64,000 bases of DNA, taken from assembly GCF_018595685.2 (NCBI RefSeq), contig NZ_CP092334.1:2756001-2820000 (forward strand). The letters run 5' to 3'. Source of the DNA: Flavihumibacter rivuli. GTDB lineage: Bacteria > Bacteroidota > Bacteroidia > Chitinophagales > Chitinophagaceae. Under the pieces are notes generated by a model. The model did not search any database, had not been told where the DNA came from, and saw only the letters and a program-made list of their open reading frames with translations. This document shows positions 16,352-25,223 of this stretch, piece by piece (position 1 is the first letter of the stretch; each line of letters starts with the position of its first letter). The translations under genes were made by a program, and so were the position numbers.

Positions 16352-19300
16352 ATGAAGACTTTTCTTGGCATCCTGTTATTCATGTCAATATTCTTTGCAC
16401 ATGATTCATTTTCACAATTCCATACCCCATCTATTAACACCCTGAAGCAGGGATTTGCAAGTCCGCCGGAAGAAGCCAAACCAGGTGTGTACTGGTATTT
16501 TCTTGATGGCAATATGAACAGGGAGGGCATGACCAAAGACCTCGAGTCAATGAAAGCTTTTGGCATCAACCATGTCATTTTCCTTGAAGTAAACCTTGGT
16601 GTCCCGAAGGGAAAGATCAATTTCATGAGCGAATCATGGATCGGAAATTTCACTTATGCCATCCGTGAATGTGAGCGGTTAGGCATAGATGTTACCCTTG
16701 GTGTGGGTCCGGGCTGGACCGGAAGTGGCGGACCATGGGTTAAGGCAGAAGAATCCATGCTTCACCTGGTTTCAAGCGAGAAGAAAGTGACAGGGGGGAA
16801 AAAGATCAGGGAAAAGCTATCCGTTCCCGAACCCAAGCGACCCTATTTTGGTGAAGAAAACCTTTCAACTGAAGTGAAGAAACAATGGAAGGAATATTAT
16901 AAAGACGTTAAAGTATTGGCATTCCCTTTACCCCAGGTGGAGAAAAGAATTCCTGAGATCGATAGTCTGGCATTGTACTACCGGTCTCCCTATACTTCCA
17001 TGGTTGGGGTAAAAGCCCACCTTCCGAGAATATCCGGTGATATCAATTGGCCGGCAGGAGCCGTAGTCGATAAAAGAAAGATAGTAGACATTACTGCTAA
17101 CATGCAACCCGATGGTACGCTGGAGTGGACTGCACCAGCGGGAAATTGGCTCATCATGCGATTGGGTTCCAGGAATAATGGGGCCATCACCCGACCTGCC
17201 CCGGATCCGGGATTAGGTTTGGAAAGCAGTAAGTTCGATACTACAGCACTGAATGACCATATGGCAAACTTTGTCGGCAAACTGATCAATGCCATCGGGC
17301 CGATCAATCCCAACAAAGCCGGCGGCCTTAAGCGTATCCATATGGATAGTTGGGAGATGGGCGCGCAGAACTGGTCAGAAAGCTTCAGGCAGGAATTCCA
17401 AAAGAGAAGGGGATATGATCCCCTTCCCTATTTCCCTGTTTATGCAGGGTGGGTGGTAGATAATTTTGATAACAGCGAAAGGTTTCTCTGGGACCTCAGG
17501 CTAACAGCACAGGAATTGGTCATTGAAAATCATGCCCAGCATCTTAAGCGATGGGGCAAAAGGAATAAGCTCGATTTCTCCGTAGAATTCTATGATATGA
17601 ATCCAACTGCTGACCTGGAACTGGGAAAGGTTGGCGATATTCCCATGGGTGAATTCTGGAACAGGGAATGGCCATTCAACAGCTCCTTTAGTGTGATTGA
17701 AGCGACTTCCATCGGCCATGTTAATGGTATTGCAACAGTCCAGGCAGAGGCATTCACCTCTTACCTGGATGGCTGGAAAGATCATCCGGGATCAATCAAA
17801 AACCAGGGTGACTGGGCATTTGCGGCTGGTATCAACAGGTTCTTCTACCATACCTTCCAGCATCAACACCTGGACGACAGCCTTAAACCGGCCATGTCTT
17901 TTGGCCCCCATGGTGTGCACTGGGACAGGAACCAGACCTGGTGGCATCTTTCCAGGCCCTACCATGAATATATAGCCCGTTCTCAATACCTCCTGCAACA
18001 AGGAATTCCGGTGGCGGATATCCTTTACCTCACTCCGGAAGGTGCGCCACATGTATTTACACCACCCTTCTCCGCTTTGCAGGGAACGGCCATAATGCCC
18101 GACAGGAAAGGATTCAATTTCGATGGTTGTGCCCCCAGCCAACTCTACGGTGCAACTGTAAAGGACGGCAGGATCGTATTCCCCGGTGGCAACAGTTACA
18201 GTATACTGGTACTTCCGGATGCCGGATATATGTCGGTTACCCTGTTGAAGAAAGTGGAAGAACTGGTGCGTGACGGCGCGATTGTGATGGGCAAACCTCC
18301 TGCTACAGTACCGGGCCTCAGTGACTGGAAAAGCCAGGAGAAAATCCTGAAGAACCTCGTCAACAAGATATGGGGACCACATGCTGTTTCAGCCAATCGG
18401 ACAAGCGCATCCTATGGTAAAGGAAAACTATTCTGGGGTGGGGATTATGGTAAAGCGGCAGACTCAAGCCTTTATCCTTCCTACAACGCAACAGCGGAAC
18501 TGTTACGTTCACTCCAACAAAAGGAATCTTTTGCGACAGGAGCTCCCTTGCGTTATATCTATCGTAAGGCACCGGAATGGGACCTGTATTTTGTTTCCAA
18601 CACCACCAACCAGTCCATTAAGACTGATGTGCTTTTCTCGGCAACAGAAGGAACGCCGGAAATCTGGCATCCTGTAACTGCCCAATCGCATCCGCTGAAT
18701 AGCTTCACCCGTGTCAACGGGGGGACTTCCATACCCTTATCATTAGAACCTTACGAGAGTTATTTTATCGTCTTCAACAAGACGCAACAGGCTGCAGGCA
18801 ATAAGGGACAAAATTTCAGGTCCGCTTCCATCATCCAGACCTTACAGGGTGACTGGACTGTAAGTTTCGATCCCAAATGGGGTGGACCTGGCAAGGTTAC
18901 CTTCCCCGACCTTACTGATTGGAGTCTCCATCCTGATCCCGGTATTAAGTATTACTCCGGCACAGCTTTCTATTCCAAAACCTTTGATATGGCTGATCCA
19001 GCTGCAGGTAAAGGGAAAAAGCTGATCCTCGACCTTGGTGATTTCCAGCATTTGGCCAGGGTAACCCTGAATGGTAAGGACCTGGGCATCTTGTGGACCA
19101 AACCCTACACCCTGGATATTACCAACCACATCAAAGAGAGCGGCAATGAGTTATTGATCGAAGTAGTGAACACCTGGCCAAACAGGTTAATTGGCGATGA
19201 ACAGTTGACTGATGATGGCGTAAAGGATGCACAATGGCCGCAATGGATATTGGTAAGTAAGCCACGTCCGTCCAGGCGTTATACGTTCGCAGTCTGGAAA

Positions 19301-19372
19301 TACTATAAAAAGACCGATCCGCTTATCCCATCAGGATTATATGGACCGGTAACCATAAAAACAGTTGACTAA
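16352..19372 (+). CDS. GH106 alpha-L-rhamnosidase-like glycosyl hydrolase (copy 1)
   Basis: 1006 residues; signal peptide ends near HDSFSQ, so it is exported. The GH106 pattern is visible throughout: ASPPEEAKPGVYWYFLDGN near the start, GVGPGWTGSGGPWV, DSWEMGAQNW, the long catalytic barrel with VQAEAFTSYLDGW, GTAIMPDRKGFNFDGCAPS, and a C-terminal jelly-roll ending with the family's NTWPNRLIGDEQ. GH106 enzymes are calcium-dependent inverting alpha-L-rhamnosidases, often acting on rhamnogalacturonan or related glycans. It has its own promoter with the six-site motif and no partner gene; it ends 4 bp before the convergent GH99-like gene. About a quarter to a third identical by eye to copy 2, so not a recent duplicate. 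Confidence 0.88.
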   Translation: MKTFLGILLFMSIFFAHDSFSQFHTPSINTLKQGFASPPEEAKPGVYWYFLDGNMNREGMTKDLESMKAFGINHVIFLEVNLGVPKGKINFMSESWIGNFTYAIRECERLGIDVTLGVGPGWTGSGGPWVKAEESMLHLVSSEKKVTGGKKIREKLSVPEPKRPYFGEENLSTEVKKQWKEYYKDVKVLAFPLPQVEKRIPEIDSLALYYRSPYTSMVGVKAHLPRISGDINWPAGAVVDKRKIVDITANMQPDGTLEWTAPAGNWLIMRLGSRNNGAITRPAPDPGLGLESSKFDTTALNDHMANFVGKLINAIGPINPNKAGGLKRIHMDSWEMGAQNWSESFRQEFQKRRGYDPLPYFPVYAGWVVDNFDNSERFLWDLRLTAQELVIENHAQHLKRWGKRNKLDFSVEFYDMNPTADLELGKVGDIPMGEFWNREWPFNSSFSVIEATSIGHVNGIATVQAEAFTSYLDGWKDHPGSIKNQGDWAFAAGINRFFYHTFQHQHLDDSLKPAMSFGPHGVHWDRNQTWWHLSRPYHEYIARSQYLLQQGIPVADILYLTPEGAPHVFTPPFSALQGTAIMPDRKGFNFDGCAPSQLYGATVKDGRIVFPGGNSYSILVLPDAGYMSVTLLKKVEELVRDGAIVMGKPPATVPGLSDWKSQEKILKNLVNKIWGPHAVSANRTSASYGKGKLFWGGDYGKAADSSLYPSYNATAELLRSLQQKESFATGAPLRYIYRKAPEWDLYFVSNTTNQSIKTDVLFSATEGTPEIWHPVTAQSHPLNSFTRVNGGTSIPLSLEPYESYFIVFNKTQQAAGNKGQNFRSASIIQTLQGDWTVSFDPKWGGPGKVTFPDLTDWSLHPDPGIKYYSGTAFYSKTFDMADPAAGKGKKLILDLGDFQHLARVTLNGKDLGILWTKPYTLDITNHIKESGNELLIEVVNTWPNRLIGDEQLTDDGVKDAQWPQWILVSKPRPSRRYTFAVWKYYKKTDPLIPSGLYGPVTIKTVD

Positions 19373-19376
19373 CAAT

Positions 19377-21083
19377 TTACCTGTTTGCACGGTAATGGTA
19401 GTTGAACCTTCCTATTGGCGCAGCGTCACCATGCAAATAGAAATCCCAGATGTTCAATAGGTCCTGCATATTGTCCATCCATTTGAATGAAAATTCAAGA
19501 ACAGGTGATGAAGGGAAAAAAGACCTTGGAACACTTACTGTTACCTTACCCGATTGAATGTTTGCAGGAATCAGTTGTACAGGCTCCCATGCATGCTGCT
19601 TGAAACGATGCAGCATGACATTGCCTGTACGACTGTAATCTGCGACCAGGAGGTCATAGCCATTCCAACCCGTCCGGGAATCATTATCTGCATCGATAAA
19701 AACCATCATCCAGTTGCTATCTGGCCTGGTTAGTGGTAGTCGGGTACTAGCAGAAAAATTGATCACAGCATTCTTTTCGGCTATCTGTAACCGTATGATA
19801 TCATTCCTGCCAGTGCTATCTATGTAAATTTTATCCTTCCAGCCCTCAGCATGACGGACCATGTTGTTATTGCTATAGGCAGTATATTCTTTTTTACCAG
19901 CTTTTGCCTGGTCCTGCTTCATGCCTTTAAACTTCCTGATATTATTCACCATTTGGTAATAATAGTTATCGCCATGCCCTCCCTTCATTGGTTCTATATC
20001 CCTGCTGAACTCCTGGTTGAACTGATCCGGGAAGGCATTGGTCTGTCCCTGCCATTCCTCAAAACGACCGGCAATCCATTCATTCCATCCTGTAATAAAC
20101 ACAAACTCCGGATCTAGTTCCAGAGCCCTGTCCCATTGTTCCTGGAAGTTCAATCCAAACAATACGGCACCGGAATCCTTGGCATGTCCTTTTGTATGGG
20201 TATAGCTACGGCCGAAAGCCCCCGCGGCATTCATGGCAGTCAGTCCCTTCTCTTCAGACCAATTCTGCGCCACTCCTACGGTTACCTGCTCAAACCTATT
20301 GTCCGGGCCCTTTCGAAATCCATGTTGCGGAAAGATCTCCAACCAACCCCAATGATCCTTCCTTTCAGGACCCTTGTTATAAACAGGCTGTCCCGGTCGA
20401 AAGGTGAAAAACTCAAGCATGTCTTTATTACCGTTGGTAAATTCAGGCATTCCCATGATAAGCGGTTTCCCCTTCCACCTGAACCACAGGTCCTGGTATT
20501 TCCCCGGCCTGTACAAGTCCGTGAACAACTCCTGCAGTATTTCCCTACCGCCAACAGTATTCCCGAAAGGAAGCATGAAGGCAATCCGGGGTGTCACATT
20601 TCCCTCGCTGCGCATCTGGCTATATACTTCGCAAAGTCGGGTATACGATTCCTTCCAGGTGAAGTTTCCGTTGGTACAATCAAAGATGATAACATCCACG
20701 GCTGCTTCCGCTAGCAGTTCAGCATGCTTACGGAGCACCCATTCATCCGTATCCCGGTAAAACCCGAACAAAGGTTCACCCCAGAAAAAAGGGCTGTTGG
20801 TTGTGGGCCAAACTTTATGTTTATAATCCCAGATGGCTTCAGGGTGGTCTTTCAACAGCACTGAAGGAACATAGGGTGGATGATGGGCATGGGCTGTATG
20901 CCATGTCCAATAGAATATGCCAACAAATTTTTCAGGTTGCCAATCCTTTACTTCGCCGGGCATCAATAACTTTCTTCTCACTCCATCCATCCCTGTGTGG
21001 GCTGAAGGACTAATGGCCTTTTGCGCAGCCGCCGAAAAGCCCCAATAACAAGCCAGCATCAATAATGAATTCTTCAACTTCAT
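19377..21083 (-). CDS. GH71/GH99-like glycosidase with C-terminal DOMON/CBM9-like domain
   Basis: 568 residues; signal peptide ends near GFSAAAQ. Residues about 45-385 resemble the GH71/GH99-like (endo-mannosidase fold) barrel: VGIFYWTWH, DVIIFDCTNGN, GKPLIMGMPEF and FITGWNEWIAGRF, the WNEW box being typical. Residues about 415-560 form a beta-sandwich (VFIDADNDSRTGWNGYD) like CBM9/DOMON sugar-binding domains. The specificity is not readable; in a rhamnose locus an endo-acting or debranching role is plausible. Its ATG overlaps the stop of the upstream TIM-barrel gene (ATGA, 21080-21083), and it is last in the SusCD operon. Confidence 0.75.
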   Translation of the reverse strand: MKLKNSLLMLACYWGFSAAAQKAISPSAHTGMDGVRRKLLMPGEVKDWQPEKFVGIFYWTWHTAHAHHPPYVPSVLLKDHPEAIWDYKHKVWPTTNSPFFWGEPLFGFYRDTDEWVLRKHAELLAEAAVDVIIFDCTNGNFTWKESYTRLCEVYSQMRSEGNVTPRIAFMLPFGNTVGGREILQELFTDLYRPGKYQDLWFRWKGKPLIMGMPEFTNGNKDMLEFFTFRPGQPVYNKGPERKDHWGWLEIFPQHGFRKGPDNRFEQVTVGVAQNWSEEKGLTAMNAAGAFGRSYTHTKGHAKDSGAVLFGLNFQEQWDRALELDPEFVFITGWNEWIAGRFEEWQGQTNAFPDQFNQEFSRDIEPMKGGHGDNYYYQMVNNIRKFKGMKQDQAKAGKKEYTAYSNNNMVRHAEGWKDKIYIDSTGRNDIIRLQIAEKNAVINFSASTRLPLTRPDSNWMMVFIDADNDSRTGWNGYDLLVADYSRTGNVMLHRFKQHAWEPVQLIPANIQSGKVTVSVPRSFFPSSPVLEFSFKWMDNMQDLLNIWDFYLHGDAAPIGRFNYHYRANR

Positions 21084-21904
21084 ACAGTCCTGGTTTTAAA
21101 GTGATGGTTTAAATAGTCCTTCATAAACTGGTTCAACTCCCATTGGGAAGCCAGCGGTTGTCCATCAACGATACTGGTCCACATATAGGGTGGAGGACCA
21201 AATTCCGTGGTAATGGTCAGGAAGGGAGACCCGCTTCTTCTTCTATGATCATAGATCATTGTCCACCATTCCACAAACCTTTCAAGATAGGGGCGCCAGG
21301 TCGGGACACGCGGATCAGGAACCTGCGGACCTTCTTCATGGCCGACCCTTGCATGGATATGAACGGCATTCCTGATGGCTGTTTCCAATATTGGGTGTTG
21401 CATCTTCAGCATGCTCTCGGTAACACATGTCCAATGCGAAAAATCAGCCGTGATGGGAAATCCATTCCTTGCCCGAAGTAGGTCAGCATAATTATAAGGA
21501 CTGTAGCACAGGTTCCCCCGGTGGGTTTCATGAGCCACTGTTATATCATTGGCCTCGGAAAAAACGGCTGCCCTGTCAATAAACTGTAATTGTTCCTGGA
21601 GCATCAGGTAATCCTTTCCAGTATGCGAATTGATCAATAAGGGTTCCATTTCGGCACAACATTCAAGTTGGTATTGAAAGGAATCCAGCCATTGTGGAAG
21701 GGTGTTGCCAGCAGCCTGGTATTGATGACAAACAATCAACAGCTCATACTGCTGCAATAAGGTCTTTAGCCTTTGCTGCTCCTGCCTGCTGACCGGTAAC
21801 CATGTTTCAATACCATCAAATCCTGAAGCCTTCACTTTTTCCAGGAAGGCTTCCAGGGAAAGGTTTTCAGAACCCCAATAAGGGCATAAATAAAAGCATT
21901 TCAT
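21080..21904 (-). CDS. Sugar phosphate isomerase/epimerase-like TIM barrel
   Basis: 274 residues without a signal peptide, so cytoplasmic. It has the AP-endonuclease-2/xylose-isomerase-like TIM-barrel pattern: GFDGIETWLP, DITVAHETHRGN (Glu and His ligands), FPITADFSHWTCV (Asp/His) and VHIHARVGHEEGPQVPDP, with the acidic end typical of metal-dependent epimerases. It may isomerise or epimerise a sugar released by the neighbouring glycosidases; the substrate is unknown. It sits between GH106 copy 2 (13-nt gap) and the GH99-like gene (4-nt overlap) in the SusCD operon. Confidence 0.8.
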   Translation of the reverse strand: MKCFYLCPYWGSENLSLEAFLEKVKASGFDGIETWLPVSRQEQQRLKTLLQQYELLIVCHQYQAAGNTLPQWLDSFQYQLECCAEMEPLLINSHTGKDYLMLQEQLQFIDRAAVFSEANDITVAHETHRGNLCYSPYNYADLLRARNGFPITADFSHWTCVTESMLKMQHPILETAIRNAVHIHARVGHEEGPQVPDPRVPTWRPYLERFVEWWTMIYDHRRRSGSPFLTITTEFGPPPYMWTSIVDGQPLASQWELNQFMKDYLNHHFKTRTV

Positions 21905-21917
21905 TTTAGCCGGTTAA

Positions 21918-24900
21918 TTAATTATTCCCTAACGTTGACAAGATCCTGACCGGTCCCAAAAGACCGGATGGCTGATAAGGATCAGCAGCCGAATAAGGGT
22001 TGTAGTTAGCAGCAGTCCTGCGCTGCGGAATAGGTCGTTTTGCATCACCGATCAAACTGTTGACCCAGGTATTCACCACCTTCACCCTGATCTCATTGTT
22101 CCCGTTTTGCAATTTTCCAGTGATATCCAATTGCCATGGTGAGGTCCAAAGTGCACCTGCTGGTTTTCCATTGACCTCTATTGTAGCCATAATAGCCGCA
22201 CTGCCGATATCCAGGGTATAGCTTTTGTCTGCCTGCTTTTGTAAGGTGAACTGTTTTGAATAGACAGCTGAACCGGAAAAATTATGCAGGCTGGAATCCC
22301 CTAGTTCATGCCAGCTGGACAAACCAGGAAGTTCAAGCTCGCGGTCCTTACCCGGTAAAAAAGGAGAGAACCTAACGCTCCACGGCCCGGTCAGATTCAT
22401 CTCTACATCCAAAGAAGGGAAATTGACCGATGCCAGTTTGCTTTCTGTCTTTCTGTCGGTAAATACAATAAAGCAACTTTGATAGGGGGCCAGTTTAAGC
22501 GGAACTTTTATTCCATTGATATCTTCCATGAAGTCAGGCAGGCTGCGCTTTGTCCCGCTTGTCGCATCCCACCATTCCGGTCTCTTGTTCCTAACCCGGA
22601 AAACCGGATTGAACACTACCGGCTTGTTCTCCTGGTTGGCCAGGAAGTAGATCTCCATATCACCCACCCGCCTGTGATAATAAAGAATGGGAAGGGTTGA
22701 ATCGTAGATGATGTCAGGCCTGAGACCTTTTCTCATAAACACCTGTTCAAGACTGAGGTTGGAATGAACCTCCCCCTTGCCTACCTTCTTCACCATCATT
22801 CCATTAACCTTGGAACCGCCCCATAGTGAGAACTTCAATTTATCCAATTGTCCATCGGCAGCAGGATAGCCTTCAAGGCTCGGGGAAAGCATTGGAGGGG
22901 TACCTACAATAGTAGCCCCATCTTTTACCAGTTGAATTAATTTTTCAAGTACCTCAGGACGCATGCTTGAGGAAGGCGGAAGCACCAATACACTATAACT
23001 CATTCCATCTGGTAATACTATTCGACCATCCTTTACTGTCAACCTATTGAGAATTACTTCAGCATTGATGTAATCAAATTGATGTCCATGTGGAAGGGAA
23101 GGCTCTCGTATGCCTGTCATTTTTGGCACATCCTCGCCGATATAATACGCAGCATCAATTACCGGAAGGCCTTGTTGTAAAAGGTAATTGCATCTCCGGA
23201 GGTAATCGAAAAACACCTTTCCGTCCCTGAACCAGGTGTTGTTACGGCTGAACTCCGTTCCAAACCATGCATTCATCCCAGGCTTTTGGATACTGTCTGG
23301 TTGGGTGATGTATACATGCAATAGAGTATGGTTGATCCCTTCTGTAAAGGACCAGTCTGCCCGCTTCTTCAACATGCCGGGATAACGGGCGAATGGTTGA
23401 AATGCCGAGGTGAAGGATTCAGCTGCTACCCTGGTCTTCCCGTAAATATGCGCTGCAGATGCCGCAGCCCTGCACTCAATACTGCCCAGGTCACCTTCAT
23501 TCCAGAATTCGCCGCCAACTTCATCAGCCTGCCCACCATACTGAAGGAATTCGGCAGGAAAGCCCCAATGGCCATAATTCTCCAGCCATAGTTTCAAACC
23601 GTGCTGGTGGCATACCTTTCTCAGGCCACCAACATATTCGTAAGCCACCCTATCAGCAATCAATCGCCTGAGATCCCATAGGAACCGATTGGACTGGTCT
23701 GCTGACCCAATGATATGACCGGATAAAACCGGCAACCATGGAAAGGGTTCATATCCATAGAGACGCCTGAAATCTTCAGCCATGCCACTGGTCCAGTTCT
23801 GTGAGCCCGTTTCATAACTATCCGCAACCACCCATTTCAATGCCACCCTATCCTCAACTGGTATACTATCCAGTATCCTTCCCACAAATGCATCAAAATG
23901 ATGGACTGTATATGCGCTGTTGATCTTATCCAATTCCAGTCCCCGACCCTCAGGTGTTGCAGGACTATTGGTCACCCCAGTAGTGGTCATCCCATAACGA
24001 ATGATCTTCCAGCTGCCTTGGGGAACATCCCATTCCAAGCTTCCATCATCCTTCAGTAAATGGCTGATGTTGATGACCCGATTTTCCGGTATGTAAAATT
24101 CAGTACCCTGTTCATTTTGTTTAGGCCATTGGTACTCGTTCCATAAAGGAAGGGGTTCCGGGAACATACGGGCAAGTTGTTTCTCCATATACTGTTCCAC
24201 GACTGGTTCCGCGGATAGATACAATTCGGAAAAAGAGGGCTGTCCGGAAATGGCTAAGACCTCAACTTTTAGTTTATGAACAGCTACTTCAGGAATTTCA
24301 ATCGTAACTGGGGCATTGGGAATGAACCCTACCGCCAACATCTTATTGTTGTGGTCTACCTTGAAGGAGCGAATGGTTGCCCATTCATTTCCCTGCAATA
24401 GTTTTACCCTTACTTCACATCTGAACTTACTATAATGGGGTACCAATCTCAGGCTCCTGATGGTAGTTCTTTCATCCCAACTAAAATCCAATACCGATAA
24501 ACTATCTGCGAACTGGAAAAAACTACTGGTATCATTATCCAACAGAACGCCGAACTGGCTATTGCGGTCCCTTCCTGATGAAGCAATGTTTGGTATAGGG
24601 GTTGAACTCCGTTTTAAGGGTATCGCCAGTAAAGCTATATCTTCAAAATAAGCATAAGGATGGCTAAGGTTGATAGTCCTTCTTACTCCTCCTTCAACAA
24701 CCCTGTTGACATTGGCAACATAACGCATACTTTCACCGGGGCTGATCCAAGGACCACCCGACTGACTCCAGCCTGGTGAATTGAATAGCCCCAATTCAAC
24801 ATTGTTCTTCCTGGCTGCATGGAAAGCAGACCTGACAACTTTCCACCATTTTTCACTAAACAGGGGGGCATTCCCGTTAGAACGCACTTCATCCTCACTA

Positions 24901-25151
24901 AGGCCGATATTTCCAATGAAAGCCCGACCGATCCCTGCTTGTGCCATTGACTCAATATCTTTCCTGACCTCCTCCGGATCAATATTATCATTCAACCAAT
25001 ACCAATAAACACTTAACCTGGCCTCTTCCGGTACCGCTTTAAATTGCTGGTAAATTCTTTCTGTATTGACGGACTTCTGCCCTAAACAGCTACAGACAGG
25101 GAATAAACAAATACACAGTAGTAAAATATGTAACGAAAGGATATTATTCAT
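21918..25151 (-). CDS. GH106 alpha-L-rhamnosidase-like glycosyl hydrolase (copy 2)
   Basis: 1077 residues; hydrophobic N-terminus with CLFPVCSCLGQ, either a signal peptidase I site or a lipoprotein cysteine. The GH106 outline is clear: AVPEEARLSVYWYWLNDN, GLFNSPGWSQSGGPWI, ADSYETGSQNWTSG, LENYGHWGFPAEF, VAAESFTSAFQPFARYPG and the C-terminal VVNTWVNSLIGD. Like copy 1 it should cleave alpha-L-rhamnose linkages with a metal cofactor. It lies 72 nt after SusD, with a strong hairpin in the gap, and belongs to the SusC-SusD-GH106-TIM-GH99 unit. The YWYWLNDN and SPGW boxes differ from copy 1, suggesting different linkage preference. Confidence 0.88.
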   Translation of the reverse strand: MNNILSLHILLLCICLFPVCSCLGQKSVNTERIYQQFKAVPEEARLSVYWYWLNDNIDPEEVRKDIESMAQAGIGRAFIGNIGLSEDEVRSNGNAPLFSEKWWKVVRSAFHAARKNNVELGLFNSPGWSQSGGPWISPGESMRYVANVNRVVEGGVRRTINLSHPYAYFEDIALLAIPLKRSSTPIPNIASSGRDRNSQFGVLLDNDTSSFFQFADSLSVLDFSWDERTTIRSLRLVPHYSKFRCEVRVKLLQGNEWATIRSFKVDHNNKMLAVGFIPNAPVTIEIPEVAVHKLKVEVLAISGQPSFSELYLSAEPVVEQYMEKQLARMFPEPLPLWNEYQWPKQNEQGTEFYIPENRVINISHLLKDDGSLEWDVPQGSWKIIRYGMTTTGVTNSPATPEGRGLELDKINSAYTVHHFDAFVGRILDSIPVEDRVALKWVVADSYETGSQNWTSGMAEDFRRLYGYEPFPWLPVLSGHIIGSADQSNRFLWDLRRLIADRVAYEYVGGLRKVCHQHGLKLWLENYGHWGFPAEFLQYGGQADEVGGEFWNEGDLGSIECRAAASAAHIYGKTRVAAESFTSAFQPFARYPGMLKKRADWSFTEGINHTLLHVYITQPDSIQKPGMNAWFGTEFSRNNTWFRDGKVFFDYLRRCNYLLQQGLPVIDAAYYIGEDVPKMTGIREPSLPHGHQFDYINAEVILNRLTVKDGRIVLPDGMSYSVLVLPPSSSMRPEVLEKLIQLVKDGATIVGTPPMLSPSLEGYPAADGQLDKLKFSLWGGSKVNGMMVKKVGKGEVHSNLSLEQVFMRKGLRPDIIYDSTLPILYYHRRVGDMEIYFLANQENKPVVFNPVFRVRNKRPEWWDATSGTKRSLPDFMEDINGIKVPLKLAPYQSCFIVFTDRKTESKLASVNFPSLDVEMNLTGPWSVRFSPFLPGKDRELELPGLSSWHELGDSSLHNFSGSAVYSKQFTLQKQADKSYTLDIGSAAIMATIEVNGKPAGALWTSPWQLDITGKLQNGNNEIRVKVVNTWVNSLIGDAKRPIPQRRTAANYNPYSAADPYQPSGLLGPVRILSTLGNN

Positions 25152-25179
25152 CGCGATTACAGTATTCAGGAAAGAAATA

Positions 25180-25199
25180 TGCCCGCATTGCTGCGGGCA
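25180..25199. terminator. Hairpin between susD and GH106 copy 2
   Basis: Perfect 8-bp stem TGCCCGCA/TGCGGGCA with loop TTGC. On the minus strand it is followed by ATATTTCTTTCC, a weak U-tract. Being inside a likely operon, it is probably a partial terminator or mRNA-processing/stability element that lowers expression of the enzymes relative to SusCD. Confidence 0.6.
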
Positions 25200-25223
25200 C
25201 GTTTTGTTTAATTGCTGAAGAAA

